The position numbers were made by a program, and so were the translations under genes. This document shows, in pieces, positions 1-6,759 of a stretch of DNA of 10,440 bases (position 1 is the stretch's first letter; each line of letters begins with the position of its first letter). Source of the DNA: Bacillota bacterium (GTDB taxonomy: Bacteria > Bacillota_E > Sulfobacillia > Sulfobacillales > Sulfobacillaceae); the NCBI GenBank assembly GCA_021802225.1, contig JAKAAS010000026.1, positions 1-10,440 on the forward strand, read 5' to 3'. Under the pieces are notes generated by a model. The model had not been told where the DNA came from and did no database searches. It saw only the letters and a list, made by a program, of their open reading frames with translations.

Positions 1-2109
1 TGCGTCTCTCGGCGTGATGGGTGCCCACCAGTTGTGGGACCCCCGCGCCAGCATGGCTTTGAGAAGGACCATCTTATAGCTCTTGACCATGCTGGTGGTC
101 TCGACCTCGTGCATCCATTCACGGTAGCCTTCCCACACTGCCTCTTCATGGCCCGTAAGGTCTCCCGCAGCCATTTTCAGTCCTGCATAAGCCTGAAATT
201 CCTGATGCACCATCCGCGAGTCGATGCCCGCGCGCAAGTGGAATTCCAAATACGACGGGGGGCGTCCCAGGTCCTCCTTCATTTGCTGGTAGGCATGAAG
301 CACGAGAATCTTTCGCGGCGTCTGTTGGCGGGTCAGGCGCGTCAGCACATCAATCACCTGGAGGTCTAAGTCCAGGCGGCAGGCGCGAGGCAATCCTATT
401 CTGACGGCCTCCATCCCGCCCGCCGCCAGCGCCGCCGCATTCTTGACTCCCAGCCAACGGAACTTGGCATCCGCATTGCGGTAATTTCCAATCAAATCGA
501 TGACTCTACAGTAATTCTTTCCAGCGGAGCGCCGCAGCCCCCGGCCCAGCTGCTGAATGAACACAATCGATGAATCGGTGGGACGCACCATCAAAATCGT
601 GTCCACTGAAGGAATATCAATGCCTTCGTTGAAGAGGTCGACGCTGAAGACAATATCGACACGGCCCTGTGCCAGATCGGATAGGACCTGGCGGCGCCTG
701 TCCCGTCCGGAGCCAGAATGAACCCATGTGCTATTGACCCCGCGCTGTGCAAATTCCTGGGCGAGAAATTCCGCATGGCGCACTGAACTGCAAAATCCCA
801 ACGTACGCGTCTGACGATGCGCCTGCCAGGCCTGAAAAACTGCCGCAGAATGATGAGAATCCAACTGCGCGCGGAGCAGATCTTCCTCGTCATAGTGAGT
901 TTGCCGCCAGCGCAACCGGGAGTAGTCAATCGGGTCGTATACGCCGGTGTACCAGAACGGAGCCAGCCATTCCCGGTTGATTGCCTCTGACAATGAAAGC
1001 TGGTAGGCCAGGTTGCCGTCGCACAGTCCAAAGATGTCACGCCCGTCAGTCCGTTCGGGCGTGGCGGTCAGCCCCAACAGAAATTCGGGCTGGAAATGCT
1101 GCAGGATGCGCGTATAGGACTGGGCCGCGGCGTGGTGAAATTCATCCACAACAATCAAGTCAAATTCTGAAGGACCAAAACTTCTGCGGTGGGCTTCTCC
1201 CGCAAGGGTATAGACCGAGGCGAAGATGCCGTCGGACGTCTTTTCAGATCGTCCCGAATACATCGCAAAGCGGCGTTCGGGCATGACGTCCTGAAAAGTC
1301 CGCAGGGACTGGCGAAGAATCTCTTCACGGTGGGCCACAAACAAGATGCGCCGGAATTGTTTCGCGAAAAAAGCCGCCAAGTACGTTTTCCCAAGGCCCG
1401 TCGGCAGAACCACCAGGGCCTTGCGGTACCCCTCCTCACGCGTCGCAGAAAGAGCCAGCAGGGCCTCCGACTGCACAGGCCTCGGAGTCGGTGCCCGGTC
1501 CTCCGGACGGGCCGGGATAAAATCGCAAGCGCCTGCGGCCTCTCCAGGATCAAACATGAGCGTCGCCGACTCGCCTTCACTCCATGTCCTGGCCCAGTCA
1601 GGGTGGCTCTTGCGGAACCGCTCCCACTGCCGCTGATACTGGGCCAGCGTGACCGTGTTGAGCGGCACAGTCCGGTCAGCGTAAAACAGGCGCATGAATC
1701 GCTCCATGCCGTTAATCGAGCCGTCTCGCACCATGAGGTTCCATTCCACCCCGCTGGTCATTGCCGATGCGGACCAGTTGGATGACCCCACGATTACGGT
1801 ATCATCCTCGCCAGACTGCGCAAACAGATAGGCCTTGGCATGAAATGACTGGCCACGGCTCTGCCACAGGCGGATTTCAGCCTCCGGCAGGACGGCTAGC
1901 AGTCTGGCCAGCGCTTCGGGTTCGGTAACATACAGGTAATCTCCCGTAAGAATCTTGATATCCGCACCCCGCGCTGCAGCTTCTTGAAGCTCCGGCAGCA
2001 AGAGATCGACACCCGACGCCATCGTAAATGCCACTAGCCAATAGACCCCTTGCGCCCTGTTTAGCTGTGTGCGCAAAGTGCTGACCAGATTATATGTCAC
2101 TAGCCTCAT
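1..2109 (-). CDS. PLD-domain superfamily 2 DEAD/DEAH-box helicase (C-terminus off window)
   Basis: One uninterrupted reading frame of 703 codons runs from ATG at 2109 off the left edge, so the protein is C-terminally incomplete here. Residues about 1-150 form a phospholipase D-like nuclease domain with an HxK motif (HAKAYLF, H90 and K92) followed by GSSNWS (N111). An SF2 helicase core follows: motif I PTGLGKT at 236-242, a DEAH-type motif II DEFHH at 322-326, motif III TAT at 348-350, and motif VI QQLGRGLRR at 519-527, preceded by a canonical NEGIDIPSVD segment. After the core comes a conserved-looking helical extension with ETTSMVKSYKM near 670-680. The family is known as DEAD/DEAH helicases with an N-terminal PLD domain; a substrate is not established from sequence. 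It should be an ATP-driven cytoplasmic nucleic-acid translocase with an attached nuclease or binding module. The start directly abuts the stop of the upstream pyrophosphohydrolase gene, implying translational coupling. I compared the main and shifted frames through 591-1580 and saw no frameshift. Confidence 0.9.
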   Translation of the reverse strand, partial: MRLVTYNLVSTLRTQLNRAQGVYWLVAFTMASGVDLLLPELQEAAARGADIKILTGDYLYVTEPEALARLLAVLPEAEIRLWQSRGQSFHAKAYLFAQSGEDDTVIVGSSNWSASAMTSGVEWNLMVRDGSINGMERFMRLFYADRTVPLNTVTLAQYQRQWERFRKSHPDWARTWSEGESATLMFDPGEAAGACDFIPARPEDRAPTPRPVQSEALLALSATREEGYRKALVVLPTGLGKTYLAAFFAKQFRRILFVAHREEILRQSLRTFQDVMPERRFAMYSGRSEKTSDGIFASVYTLAGEAHRRSFGPSEFDLIVVDEFHHAAAQSYTRILQHFQPEFLLGLTATPERTDGRDIFGLCDGNLAYQLSLSEAINREWLAPFWYTGVYDPIDYSRLRWRQTHYDEEDLLRAQLDSHHSAAVFQAWQAHRQTRTLGFCSSVRHAEFLAQEFAQRGVNSTWVHSGSGRDRRRQVLSDLAQGRVDIVFSVDLFNEGIDIPSVDTILMVRPTDSSIVFIQQLGRGLRRSAGKNYCRVIDLIGNYRNADAKFRWLGVKNAAALAAGGMEAVRIGLPRACRLDLDLQVIDVLTRLTRQQTPRKILVLHAYQQMKEDLGRPPSYLEFHLRAGIDSRMVHQEFQAYAGLKMAAGDLTGHEEAVWEGYREWMHEVETTSMVKSYKMVLLKAMLARGSHNWWAPITPRDA

Positions 2110-2433
2110 CTAGTCACTCACGTCGATGAGAAATACCGCCCGGTCGAATCCCCCCCGCGCGGACTGCTTGCTCTTCTGGATGTCCGCCAGCTGCTCCATG
2201 CTGGCCCCATGCAGCCGGGCTAGTGCCCCGATGACCTCCAGTATATCGGCGAGCTCCTCCAGCGCCAGGGAATCAGTGGCGGACCCAAGATACTCCGCCG
2301 CTTCTTCTTGGAGCTTGGCCTGCAGCATGGGCTTCATTTCTGCCATGGACAGCGTGCGCACCCGGCATGTTTTTCCGTCTTGGCGGATGATGTCGGGAAT
2401 TTTGTCTCTCACTAGTTTATTGTAAGCGGGCAT
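2110..2433 (-). CDS. MazG-like nucleoside triphosphate pyrophosphohydrolase (COG4997-type)
   Basis: A 107-residue all-alpha NTP pyrophosphohydrolase of the MazG/phosphoribosyl-ATP pyrophosphohydrolase superfamily. The N-terminus YNKLVRDKIPDII is the hallmark of the COG4997 branch. The Mg-binding signature is present as EExxE (E43, E44, E47) and ExxD (E60, D63). Such enzymes hydrolyse (d)NTPs or modified nucleotides to the monophosphate plus pyrophosphate; the substrate of this branch is not certain, and a histidine-pathway role (HisE) is unlikely because no his genes are nearby. The ATG at 2433 is preceded by an AAAGGAAAAGG-like Shine-Dalgarno stretch (about 2436-2446). The TAG stop at 2110-2112 directly touches the ATG of the PLD-helicase gene, so the two probably act together. 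About 115 bases separate it from the last possible gene of the catabolic operon, and the pair may have its own promoter, although I could not find a convincing one. Confidence 0.88.
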   Translation of the reverse strand: MPAYNKLVRDKIPDIIRQDGKTCRVRTLSMAEMKPMLQAKLQEEAAEYLGSATDSLALEELADILEVIGALARLHGASMEQLADIQKSKQSARGGFDRAVFLIDVSD

Positions 2434-2486
2434 AACCTTTTCCTTTCAGCGCATTCAGCATTTACAGGGTTAATTCGGGATAAACC

Positions 2487-2499
2487 GGAGGATTCCTCC
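2487..2499. repeat. GGAGGA/TCCTCC 13-bp palindrome
   Basis: Two 6-base arms (GGAGGA at 2487-2492, TCCTCC at 2494-2499) flank a single base. The spacing is too short for an RNA hairpin with full pairing, so it is more plausibly a DNA-binding site or chance. It lies about 55 bases upstream of the pyrophosphohydrolase start. GGAGGA also resembles a ribosome binding site, but no reading frame of useful length follows it on either strand. Confidence 0.3.
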
Positions 2500-2514
2500 T
2501 TCTCTCGCAAGCTA

Positions 2515-2534
2515 TTCTGATGGATTGATCAGAA
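2515..2534. repeat. 7-bp perfect inverted repeat (possible hairpin or operator)
   Basis: TTCTGAT at 2515-2521 and ATCAGAA at 2528-2534 are perfect inverted copies around a 6-base spacer. As RNA it would give a 7-bp, AT-rich stem. It follows the carboxylase operon on the minus strand but has no run of U after it, so it is at best a weak terminator. A protein-binding site for the downstream pyrophosphohydrolase-helicase unit is the alternative. Confidence 0.4.
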
Positions 2535-2547
2535 CGCGCCGTAGGGG

Positions 2548-2691
2548 TCAATCTGGAGTTTCTTGTTGCTCGATGTATTGCTTAATGATCGAGAGAGGCG
2601 CCCCCCGATCCCACATTGTGCCCCCGCCGCCTCCGAACAGTTCTGCACTGCAGGCCGGCAACGCATGCGTCGATTGCGTGATGTCATTCAT
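2548..2691 (-). CDS. Possible small 47-residue protein downstream of carboxyltransferase
   Basis: A short frame starts with ATG at 2691, 13 bases after the carboxyltransferase stop, and ends with TGA at 2548-2550. The predicted protein has 47 residues, with a run of five glycines (ELFGGGGGTMWDRG, about residues 17-30) and a helical, amphipathic-looking tail (SIIKQYIEQQ, 34-43). No strong Shine-Dalgarno is visible, so it would rely on reinitiation from the upstream stop. I do not recognise the sequence. Some acyl-CoA carboxylases (actinobacterial) have a small epsilon subunit encoded just after the beta subunit; the position here is analogous, but I see no clear sequence match, so that role is speculation. 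It could also be non-coding. Confidence 0.4.
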   Translation of the reverse strand: MNDITQSTHALPACSAELFGGGGGTMWDRGAPLSIIKQYIEQQETPD

Positions 2692-2704
2692 CCGTTTGGC
2701 CGTA

Positions 2705-4237
2705 TCATAAAATGGTGGCGTGTTTTCTTGGGGGCAACTCTACGGATTTCTCCGCGTACAGTGTGAAATAGTGAGCCAGTTCCTGCCGCAGCGCCCGGGG
2801 CGCAATGACCTCGTCGACGACAAGGTCCGCGGCCAGTTTGAAGATGTCATAACTCGCCCGGTATTCCTCCCGCAACCGCATCATCTCTTTTTGGCGCTCC
2901 TGGGGATCGGCGATGGCATTCAGTTTGTTGAGGTAGACCGCGTTAATGGCGGCTTCTGGACCCATAACCGCAATTTCCGCCGACGGCAGAGCCAAAGTCA
3001 CTTCTGGGTCATAGGCTGGCCCTGACATCGCATAGATGCCCGCCCCGTACGCCTTGCGCACAACCACGCAGATGCGCGGCACCGTAGCCGACGAGGTCGC
3101 AAAGATGAATTTTCGCCCGCGCCGCAGAATGCCATTTTTCTCCACCGCCGTGCCGACCATGAATCCAGGCGTATCCACCAAGTAGAGCAAGGGAATATTG
3201 TACGCGTCGCACAGCCATACAAATTCTGCCCCTTTATCCGCACTCTCCGGAAAAATGGTGCCGCCCTTGACTAAGGGCTGGTTGGCCACCACCCCGATCA
3301 CGCGTCCTTCCAGCCGGGCGAACCCCGTGACCAATTCCCCGGCATAGAAGGCTTTCACCTCCAGGAAACTGTCCTGGTCCACTAACGCCTCGATCAATTC
3401 GCGTACATCGTAAGGGCGGTTGGCATCGGAGGGGATGATGCCGTCAATGTCCTGAGGTGGGCGCGCAGGCTCCTTAGGCGTGCGGGCGGGCGGCGCCTGG
3501 TCAAAGGAGCTTGGCAGGTACGACAAGATTTTCTTCACCAAAGCGGCGGCCTCTGCTTCACTGTCCGCAATAAAGTGGGCAGTGCCGTTGGCCTTGGTGT
3601 GCACATCCACACCCCCTAACTCACTGGCATTCACTTTCTGCCCTATCGCCATTTCCACCATCCGCGGCGAGGCGATGGCCATAGCGGCATCTCTCATCAT
3701 GACCAGCAAGTCCGTAAATACCGGTGTATACGCTGTGCCGGCAAAGCAGGTGCCGTAGAGCACCCCAATTTGCGGAATGGACCCCGACATCACGCTGTGC
3801 AAGTAAAACAGCCGTCCCGCGCTGTCCCGGTCGACATGATGCCCACCCACCTCGTCGATACGCGCCCCGGAAGAATCGACGAGGTAAAGGATCGGCTTGC
3901 GGGCTCTAATTGCGGCCTGCTGGGTCCGGATGAGTTTTTCCCCATGGCGCTGGCCGATAGAACCCGCCTTCACCGTGAAATCATTGGCGGTAAAAAACAC
4001 CGGCCGGCCCTCGATGTATCCAGATCCGGCCACCACCCCATCCGCTGCCATCTCCGGGTCAGGCCAGTGGGCAAACTGCCCAAATTCCGTGATCGCGGGA
4101 TCTTTATCAAAAAATAGGTCCAAGCGGTCCCGGACAAAGAGCTTCCCGGCATCCTTTTGCTTCTGGTGCCCGCGCGCAGGCCCCCCCTTCCTGATTTGCT
4201 GCTGTGCCTCTAGCACACGTTCTTCCCTTTGCCCCAT
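2705..4237 (-). CDS. Acyl-CoA carboxylase carboxyltransferase (beta) subunit
   Basis: A carboxyltransferase of the propionyl-/methylcrotonyl-/geranyl-CoA carboxylase beta family, 510 residues, the usual length. It would transfer the carboxyl group from carboxybiotin to an acyl- or enoyl-CoA in the cytoplasm. The N-domain shows GSIGQRHGEK, ARKPILYLVDSSGARI and GTCFAGTAY; the C-domain shows NQPLVKGGTIFPESADKGAEF, LYLVDTPGFMVG, VVVRKAYGAGIYAMSGPAYDP and the SAEIAVMGPEAAINAVY segment, all typical of the crotonase-fold halves. I chose ATG at 4237 because GGGGAGAG at 4243-4250 sits 5 bases upstream; a GTG at 4285 in the same frame would add 16 residues but lacks a good binding site. Neighbouring AtuA-family and hydratase genes favour a branched enoyl-CoA substrate (methylcrotonyl- or geranyl-CoA-like) over acetyl- or propionyl-CoA. 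The biotin carboxylase/BCCP partner is not in the window. Substrate specificity cannot be fixed from sequence alone. Confidence 0.9.
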   Translation of the reverse strand: MGQREERVLEAQQQIRKGGPARGHQKQKDAGKLFVRDRLDLFFDKDPAITEFGQFAHWPDPEMAADGVVAGSGYIEGRPVFFTANDFTVKAGSIGQRHGEKLIRTQQAAIRARKPILYLVDSSGARIDEVGGHHVDRDSAGRLFYLHSVMSGSIPQIGVLYGTCFAGTAYTPVFTDLLVMMRDAAMAIASPRMVEMAIGQKVNASELGGVDVHTKANGTAHFIADSEAEAAALVKKILSYLPSSFDQAPPARTPKEPARPPQDIDGIIPSDANRPYDVRELIEALVDQDSFLEVKAFYAGELVTGFARLEGRVIGVVANQPLVKGGTIFPESADKGAEFVWLCDAYNIPLLYLVDTPGFMVGTAVEKNGILRRGRKFIFATSSATVPRICVVVRKAYGAGIYAMSGPAYDPEVTLALPSAEIAVMGPEAAINAVYLNKLNAIADPQERQKEMMRLREEYRASYDIFKLAADLVVDEVIAPRALRQELAHYFTLYAEKSVELPPRKHATIL

Positions 4238-4242
4238 GATCT

Positions 4243-4250
4243 CTCTCCCC
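4243..4250 (-). promoter_or_regulatory. Shine-Dalgarno deciding the carboxyltransferase start
   Basis: On the minus strand this reads GGGGAGAG and lies 5 bases before the ATG at 4237. It supports that ATG over the in-frame upstream GTG at 4285. Confidence 0.65.
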
Positions 4251-4291
4251 TTCGTCAAAAGATGTTCCGCCAAACCTTGCGCCACCCAGGC

Positions 4292-4606
4292 CTACCCGTC
4301 CCACTGCTCCTGCGCCAGACGCAACAGGGCGCCACTCCATGTCTTGCCCTGATTATCCGCACGGATCGACCGGGCGCCCCCGCCGTCGAGCGCGTTTCTC
4401 ACCACAAACTTGAGGGCCAGAAGATTGGGCACCGGATAACATTCCACAGCGCCAATGCCCATTGGCTCAAAGAATTGCCGCACACGCTCAGCCGTCAGCA
4501 TTTGGGAGAGTTTCTGATAGGATTCTTCGGTATAGGCAAATACGCTGATATCCACGTGATCACCCTTGTCGGACGAGCGGGCATAAGCCACCTCTTGAAT
4601 TCTCAT
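4292..4606 (-). CDS. AtuA C-terminal-domain-like small protein
   Basis: A 104-residue protein that begins MRIQEVAYARSSDKGDHVDI, the recognisable opening of the small domain found at the C-terminus of full-length AtuA proteins. The rest (VFAYTEESYQKLSQML, GIGAVECYPVPNLLALKFV) fits that domain. The biochemical role of AtuA is unknown; the family is needed for acyclic terpene use in Pseudomonas. The ATG at 4606 overlaps the AtuA-family stop as ATGA and has GGAGG in the upstream gene about 8-10 bases away, so the two are translationally coupled. An upstream in-frame start at 4675 is rejected since it would lie inside the preceding gene and lacks a binding site. Together with the preceding gene it makes up what is one polypeptide in many proteobacteria, so the two products probably form a complex (inference). 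Confidence 0.82.
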   Translation of the reverse strand: MRIQEVAYARSSDKGDHVDISVFAYTEESYQKLSQMLTAERVRQFFEPMGIGAVECYPVPNLLALKFVVRNALDGGGARSIRADNQGKTWSGALLRLAQEQWDG

Positions 4607-5964
4607 GACGTCACCTCCTCCAACGACACCGTGACGAGCTGGTCCACCGCATGGCGTTCCACCAAACTGGGCCACAGCCCCGTGAGTCCCCGCACCCGGT
4701 CTACCCCAATCAGGCCGCTCGCTGTCGGCGGGCCACCCAAGGCCAGCGGCACCATGAGCCGGCTGACTTGCTCCGCTGCCCGCCGATCTGGCGTCCGCAC
4801 CGCGAGGCGCAGGTAGACCTCATTCAGGTCGTCTTGGCACTGCGCACTGGCGAGGGGGCCATGCAGCGAATTATATCCGAGATACTCCGCGCGTATCTCC
4901 TCCACCGGCAGATTGAGCCGAGCCATCTGCTCCCGCATAATCTTCTCTGTGGCTTGCGCTTTCTTCAGGGCGTCGGGCCAGCTGTAGCCCAGCATTCCCT
5001 GCCCCATGTAGCCATCTTCATACCCTAATAGGGCCTTATATCTGGCAGGCCTCTCGGTTCCCTTTATGCCCGACACCTTCACGCGGTCATTTCCGAGATC
5101 TTGCAAGTGCGCCCCGCTCACATTGACCACCACATCTGGGGTAATGTAGGCGGTGGGATCGTGAATTTCGTAGAGCAATTGTTCCCGCACGGTGTCTGCA
5201 GAGACTTTACCGCCGCTATGGGGGAGCTTGGTGATGATGACCTGGCCATCTTGGGTGACATCCGCAATAGGGAATCCGATCTGGTCCAAGCCAGCTAGCG
5301 CCTCCCAATGCCCTCCGTGGTTCCCCCCCGTTACTTGCGAAGAGCATTCCAACAAGTGGCCGACCACTGTTCCCACGGCCAGACGGTCCCAGCCATCCCA
5401 GTCCCACCCAAATCCATAGACCAATGGCGCTAAAAACAGCGACGGGTCCGCCACCCGCCCTGTGATGACCACGTCCGCTCCTTGCTGCAACGCTTGGACA
5501 ATAGGCCGCGCGCCCAAATAGACGTTGGTGAATAACGCCCGCTCACGGACATGCTCTGGCAAGGGCTCCCCCGTCTCCATATGGCTGAACGGCAGAAACG
5601 ACGGCAGCCGGTCTAGAATATTGTCACCCGAGACGACAGCCACTTTCAACGTCAGCCCCAGTTTTTTCGCCAATTCCCTCACGGCATGGCCTGCAGCCTG
5701 GGGATTCAGCCCGCCGGCGTTGGTAATGATGCGGATATGGTTCCTGAGAGCGTCTGGCAGCCCCGCTTCCAGCATAGGCAAAAGATCCTTGGTGTACCCG
5801 CTCTGGGGATTCCGGCTGCGGTCCTTTTGCAAAATAGCCAGGGTCAGTTCGGCCAAGTCCTCAAAACAGACAAAGTCCGCGGCCCCTTGCCGGATAATCT
5901 CCAAAGCTGGCAGGAACGAGTCCCCGTAAAATCCCACGCCTGCCCCGATGCGTATCCTCTCCAA
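4603..5964 (-). CDS. AtuA/DUF1446-family protein
   Basis: A 453-residue protein of the acyclic terpene utilisation AtuA family (DUF1446). Supporting segments are IRIGAGVGFYGDSFLPA at the N-terminus, GAADFVCFEDLAELTLAIL, RIITNAGGLNPQAAG, VVSGDNI, GADVVITGRVADPSLFLAPL, ECSSQVTGGNHGGHW, and GGPPTASG near the C-terminus. The family is usually encoded next to acyl-CoA carboxylase and enoyl-CoA hydratase genes, as here, but its reaction is not known. No signal peptide or membrane segment is seen, so it is likely cytoplasmic. The start is a TTG at 5964, chosen because GGGAGGG (5973-5979) stands 8 bases upstream and the protein opens directly with the conserved RIGAG motif. It lies 27 bases after the hydratase gene and overlaps the small AtuA-like gene by four bases. 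Confidence 0.88.
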   Translation of the reverse strand: MERIRIGAGVGFYGDSFLPALEIIRQGAADFVCFEDLAELTLAILQKDRSRNPQSGYTKDLLPMLEAGLPDALRNHIRIITNAGGLNPQAAGHAVRELAKKLGLTLKVAVVSGDNILDRLPSFLPFSHMETGEPLPEHVRERALFTNVYLGARPIVQALQQGADVVITGRVADPSLFLAPLVYGFGWDWDGWDRLAVGTVVGHLLECSSQVTGGNHGGHWEALAGLDQIGFPIADVTQDGQVIITKLPHSGGKVSADTVREQLLYEIHDPTAYITPDVVVNVSGAHLQDLGNDRVKVSGIKGTERPARYKALLGYEDGYMGQGMLGYSWPDALKKAQATEKIMREQMARLNLPVEEIRAEYLGYNSLHGPLASAQCQDDLNEVYLRLAVRTPDRRAAEQVSRLMVPLALGGPPTASGLIGVDRVRGLTGLWPSLVERHAVDQLVTVSLEEVTS

Positions 5965-5972
5965 TCCAACAT

Positions 5973-5979
5973 CCCTCCC
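5973..5979 (-). promoter_or_regulatory. Shine-Dalgarno for the TTG start of the AtuA-family gene
   Basis: On the minus strand the 27-base gap between the hydratase and AtuA-family genes carries GGGAGGG, 8 bases before the TTG at 5964. A closer ATG on this strand is in another frame. This site is the main reason for accepting the rare start codon. Confidence 0.6.
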
Positions 5980-5991
5980 GTACCTGTCTGT

Positions 5992-6759
5992 CTAGCTCTC
6001 CGGTTCGTGTTTATGGCGAGTGAGAAACTTCTCCACATTGCGGCCGAGCGTGTCGCTCTTGAAGGTCAGTTGCCGCAAAAGCCCTAAATAGCCGAACGGC
6101 CACGCTCCCGGATCCGTCAAGTGATTGTAGGCCTGCAGCCCGGTGGCGACTGCCAAGGGTGACCGCGAAGCCAAAATCTGTCCCATGTCTTCCGCAGCTT
6201 GCAGGCAATCTCCGGAAATTTGGTGGACCAATCCATATGTCCGGGCTTCTTCAGCGTCAATAGTCCGACTCAGCAAAGCCAGTTCCAGACTCCTGCGGGG
6301 TCCCATCACCCGTGACAGCAAAGGGAAAATTCCAAAAGGAAACAGACCGAGCTGAAGTTCTGGCAATGCGAAGGTAGCAGTAGGCTCTGCCACTGCCAAA
6401 TGCGCCAGAGCCACCAGACCCACCCCGCCCCCACGCACTGCTCCCTGGACACTGGCAATCAGCGGAGTGCGCAGTTGAAACCCTAACGCGAATAAGGCCA
6501 TGCTCGGGGCGATGTCTTGGTAGCCCTGTTCCAAGGGCTGATCTCTTGCGGCCAGGAAGTCATCCAGGTCGCCGCCCGCACAAAAATTCCTCCCTTCGGC
6601 GCTTAAGACAATGGCCCCGACGTTGGGATTGTTATCGGCTTCAGATAATATCCGCGTCAACTCCCCGATCATCTCTTCAGACAGGGCATTGTTCTTATCG
6701 GGACGGTCCAGCCGCACTCGGGCCAAAGCACCGGACACCTCGTACTGTACCGTGCTCAC
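5992..6759 (-). CDS. Enoyl-CoA hydratase/isomerase (crotonase) family protein
   Basis: A 255-residue crotonase-fold protein. Residues NFCAGGDL (59-65) form the first oxyanion segment and GAVRGGGVGL (106-115) the second; FALPELQLGLFPFG (130-143) follows. In enoyl-CoA hydratase two glutamates 20 residues apart act on water; here the second is kept (E134) but the first position is glycine (G114). The LFPFGIFP stretch, in place of the usual IPGAGGTQ, resembles methylglutaconyl- or isohexenylglutaconyl-CoA hydratases of the Liu/Atu pathways as I recall them. That suits a carboxylase-linked pathway, so hydration of a glutaconyl-type CoA ester is the best guess, with isomerase activity as alternative. 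The GTG at 6759 is chosen because it overlaps the regulator stop as GTGA and has GGGGGAG 7 bases upstream; a longer frame back to 6831 would lie within the regulator gene. Confidence 0.88.
   Translation of the reverse strand: MSTVQYEVSGALARVRLDRPDKNNALSEEMIGELTRILSEADNNPNVGAIVLSAEGRNFCAGGDLDDFLAARDQPLEQGYQDIAPSMALFALGFQLRTPLIASVQGAVRGGGVGLVALAHLAVAEPTATFALPELQLGLFPFGIFPLLSRVMGPRRSLELALLSRTIDAEEARTYGLVHQISGDCLQAAEDMGQILASRSPLAVATGLQAYNHLTDPGAWPFGYLGLLRQLTFKSDTLGRNVEKFLTRHKHEPES

Larger units (their letters stand above)
2434..2547. other. Intergenic spacer with two inverted repeats
   Basis: This spacer lies between the catabolic operon and the pyrophosphohydrolase gene. It contains the pyrophosphohydrolase ribosome binding site and two inverted repeats: GGAGGA-T-TCCTCC at 2487-2499 and TTCTGAT-6 nt-ATCAGAA at 2515-2534. 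No clear sigma-70 promoter and no U-tract terminator could be recognised on the minus strand, although a boundary between two transcription units is expected here. Confidence 0.5.

Noticed and set aside
34..369. 111-codon plus-strand frame at the left edge
   Set aside because: It is antisense to the helicase C-terminal region, has no recognisable motif and no binding site.
591..1580. Minus-strand frames of 141-149 codons at 1155-1580 and 591-1040, suggesting the helicase might be frameshifted
   Set aside because: They are constant +1 shadows of the true helicase frame. The helicase frame itself stays open from 2109 to base 1 and carries every expected motif in order, so no frameshift is needed.
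1189..1785. 198-codon plus-strand open frame opposite the helicase gene
   Set aside because: The product is rich in Arg, Pro and His with no recognisable domain and lies fully antisense to a well-supported gene.
2515..2534. Inverted repeat as an intrinsic terminator of the catabolic operon
   Set aside because: The stem is short and AT-rich and is not followed by a U-run on the minus strand, so I list it only as a repeat.
2525..2766. Plus-strand frames of 61 and 67 codons in the spacer and carboxyltransferase 3' end
   Set aside because: No family resemblance or binding site; they partly overlap the carboxyltransferase gene in antisense.
4238..4285. Upstream GTG start giving the carboxyltransferase 16 more residues
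   Set aside because: There is no good Shine-Dalgarno before this GTG, whereas the ATG at 4237 has GGGGAGAG at ideal spacing. The 16 extra codons look like spacer.
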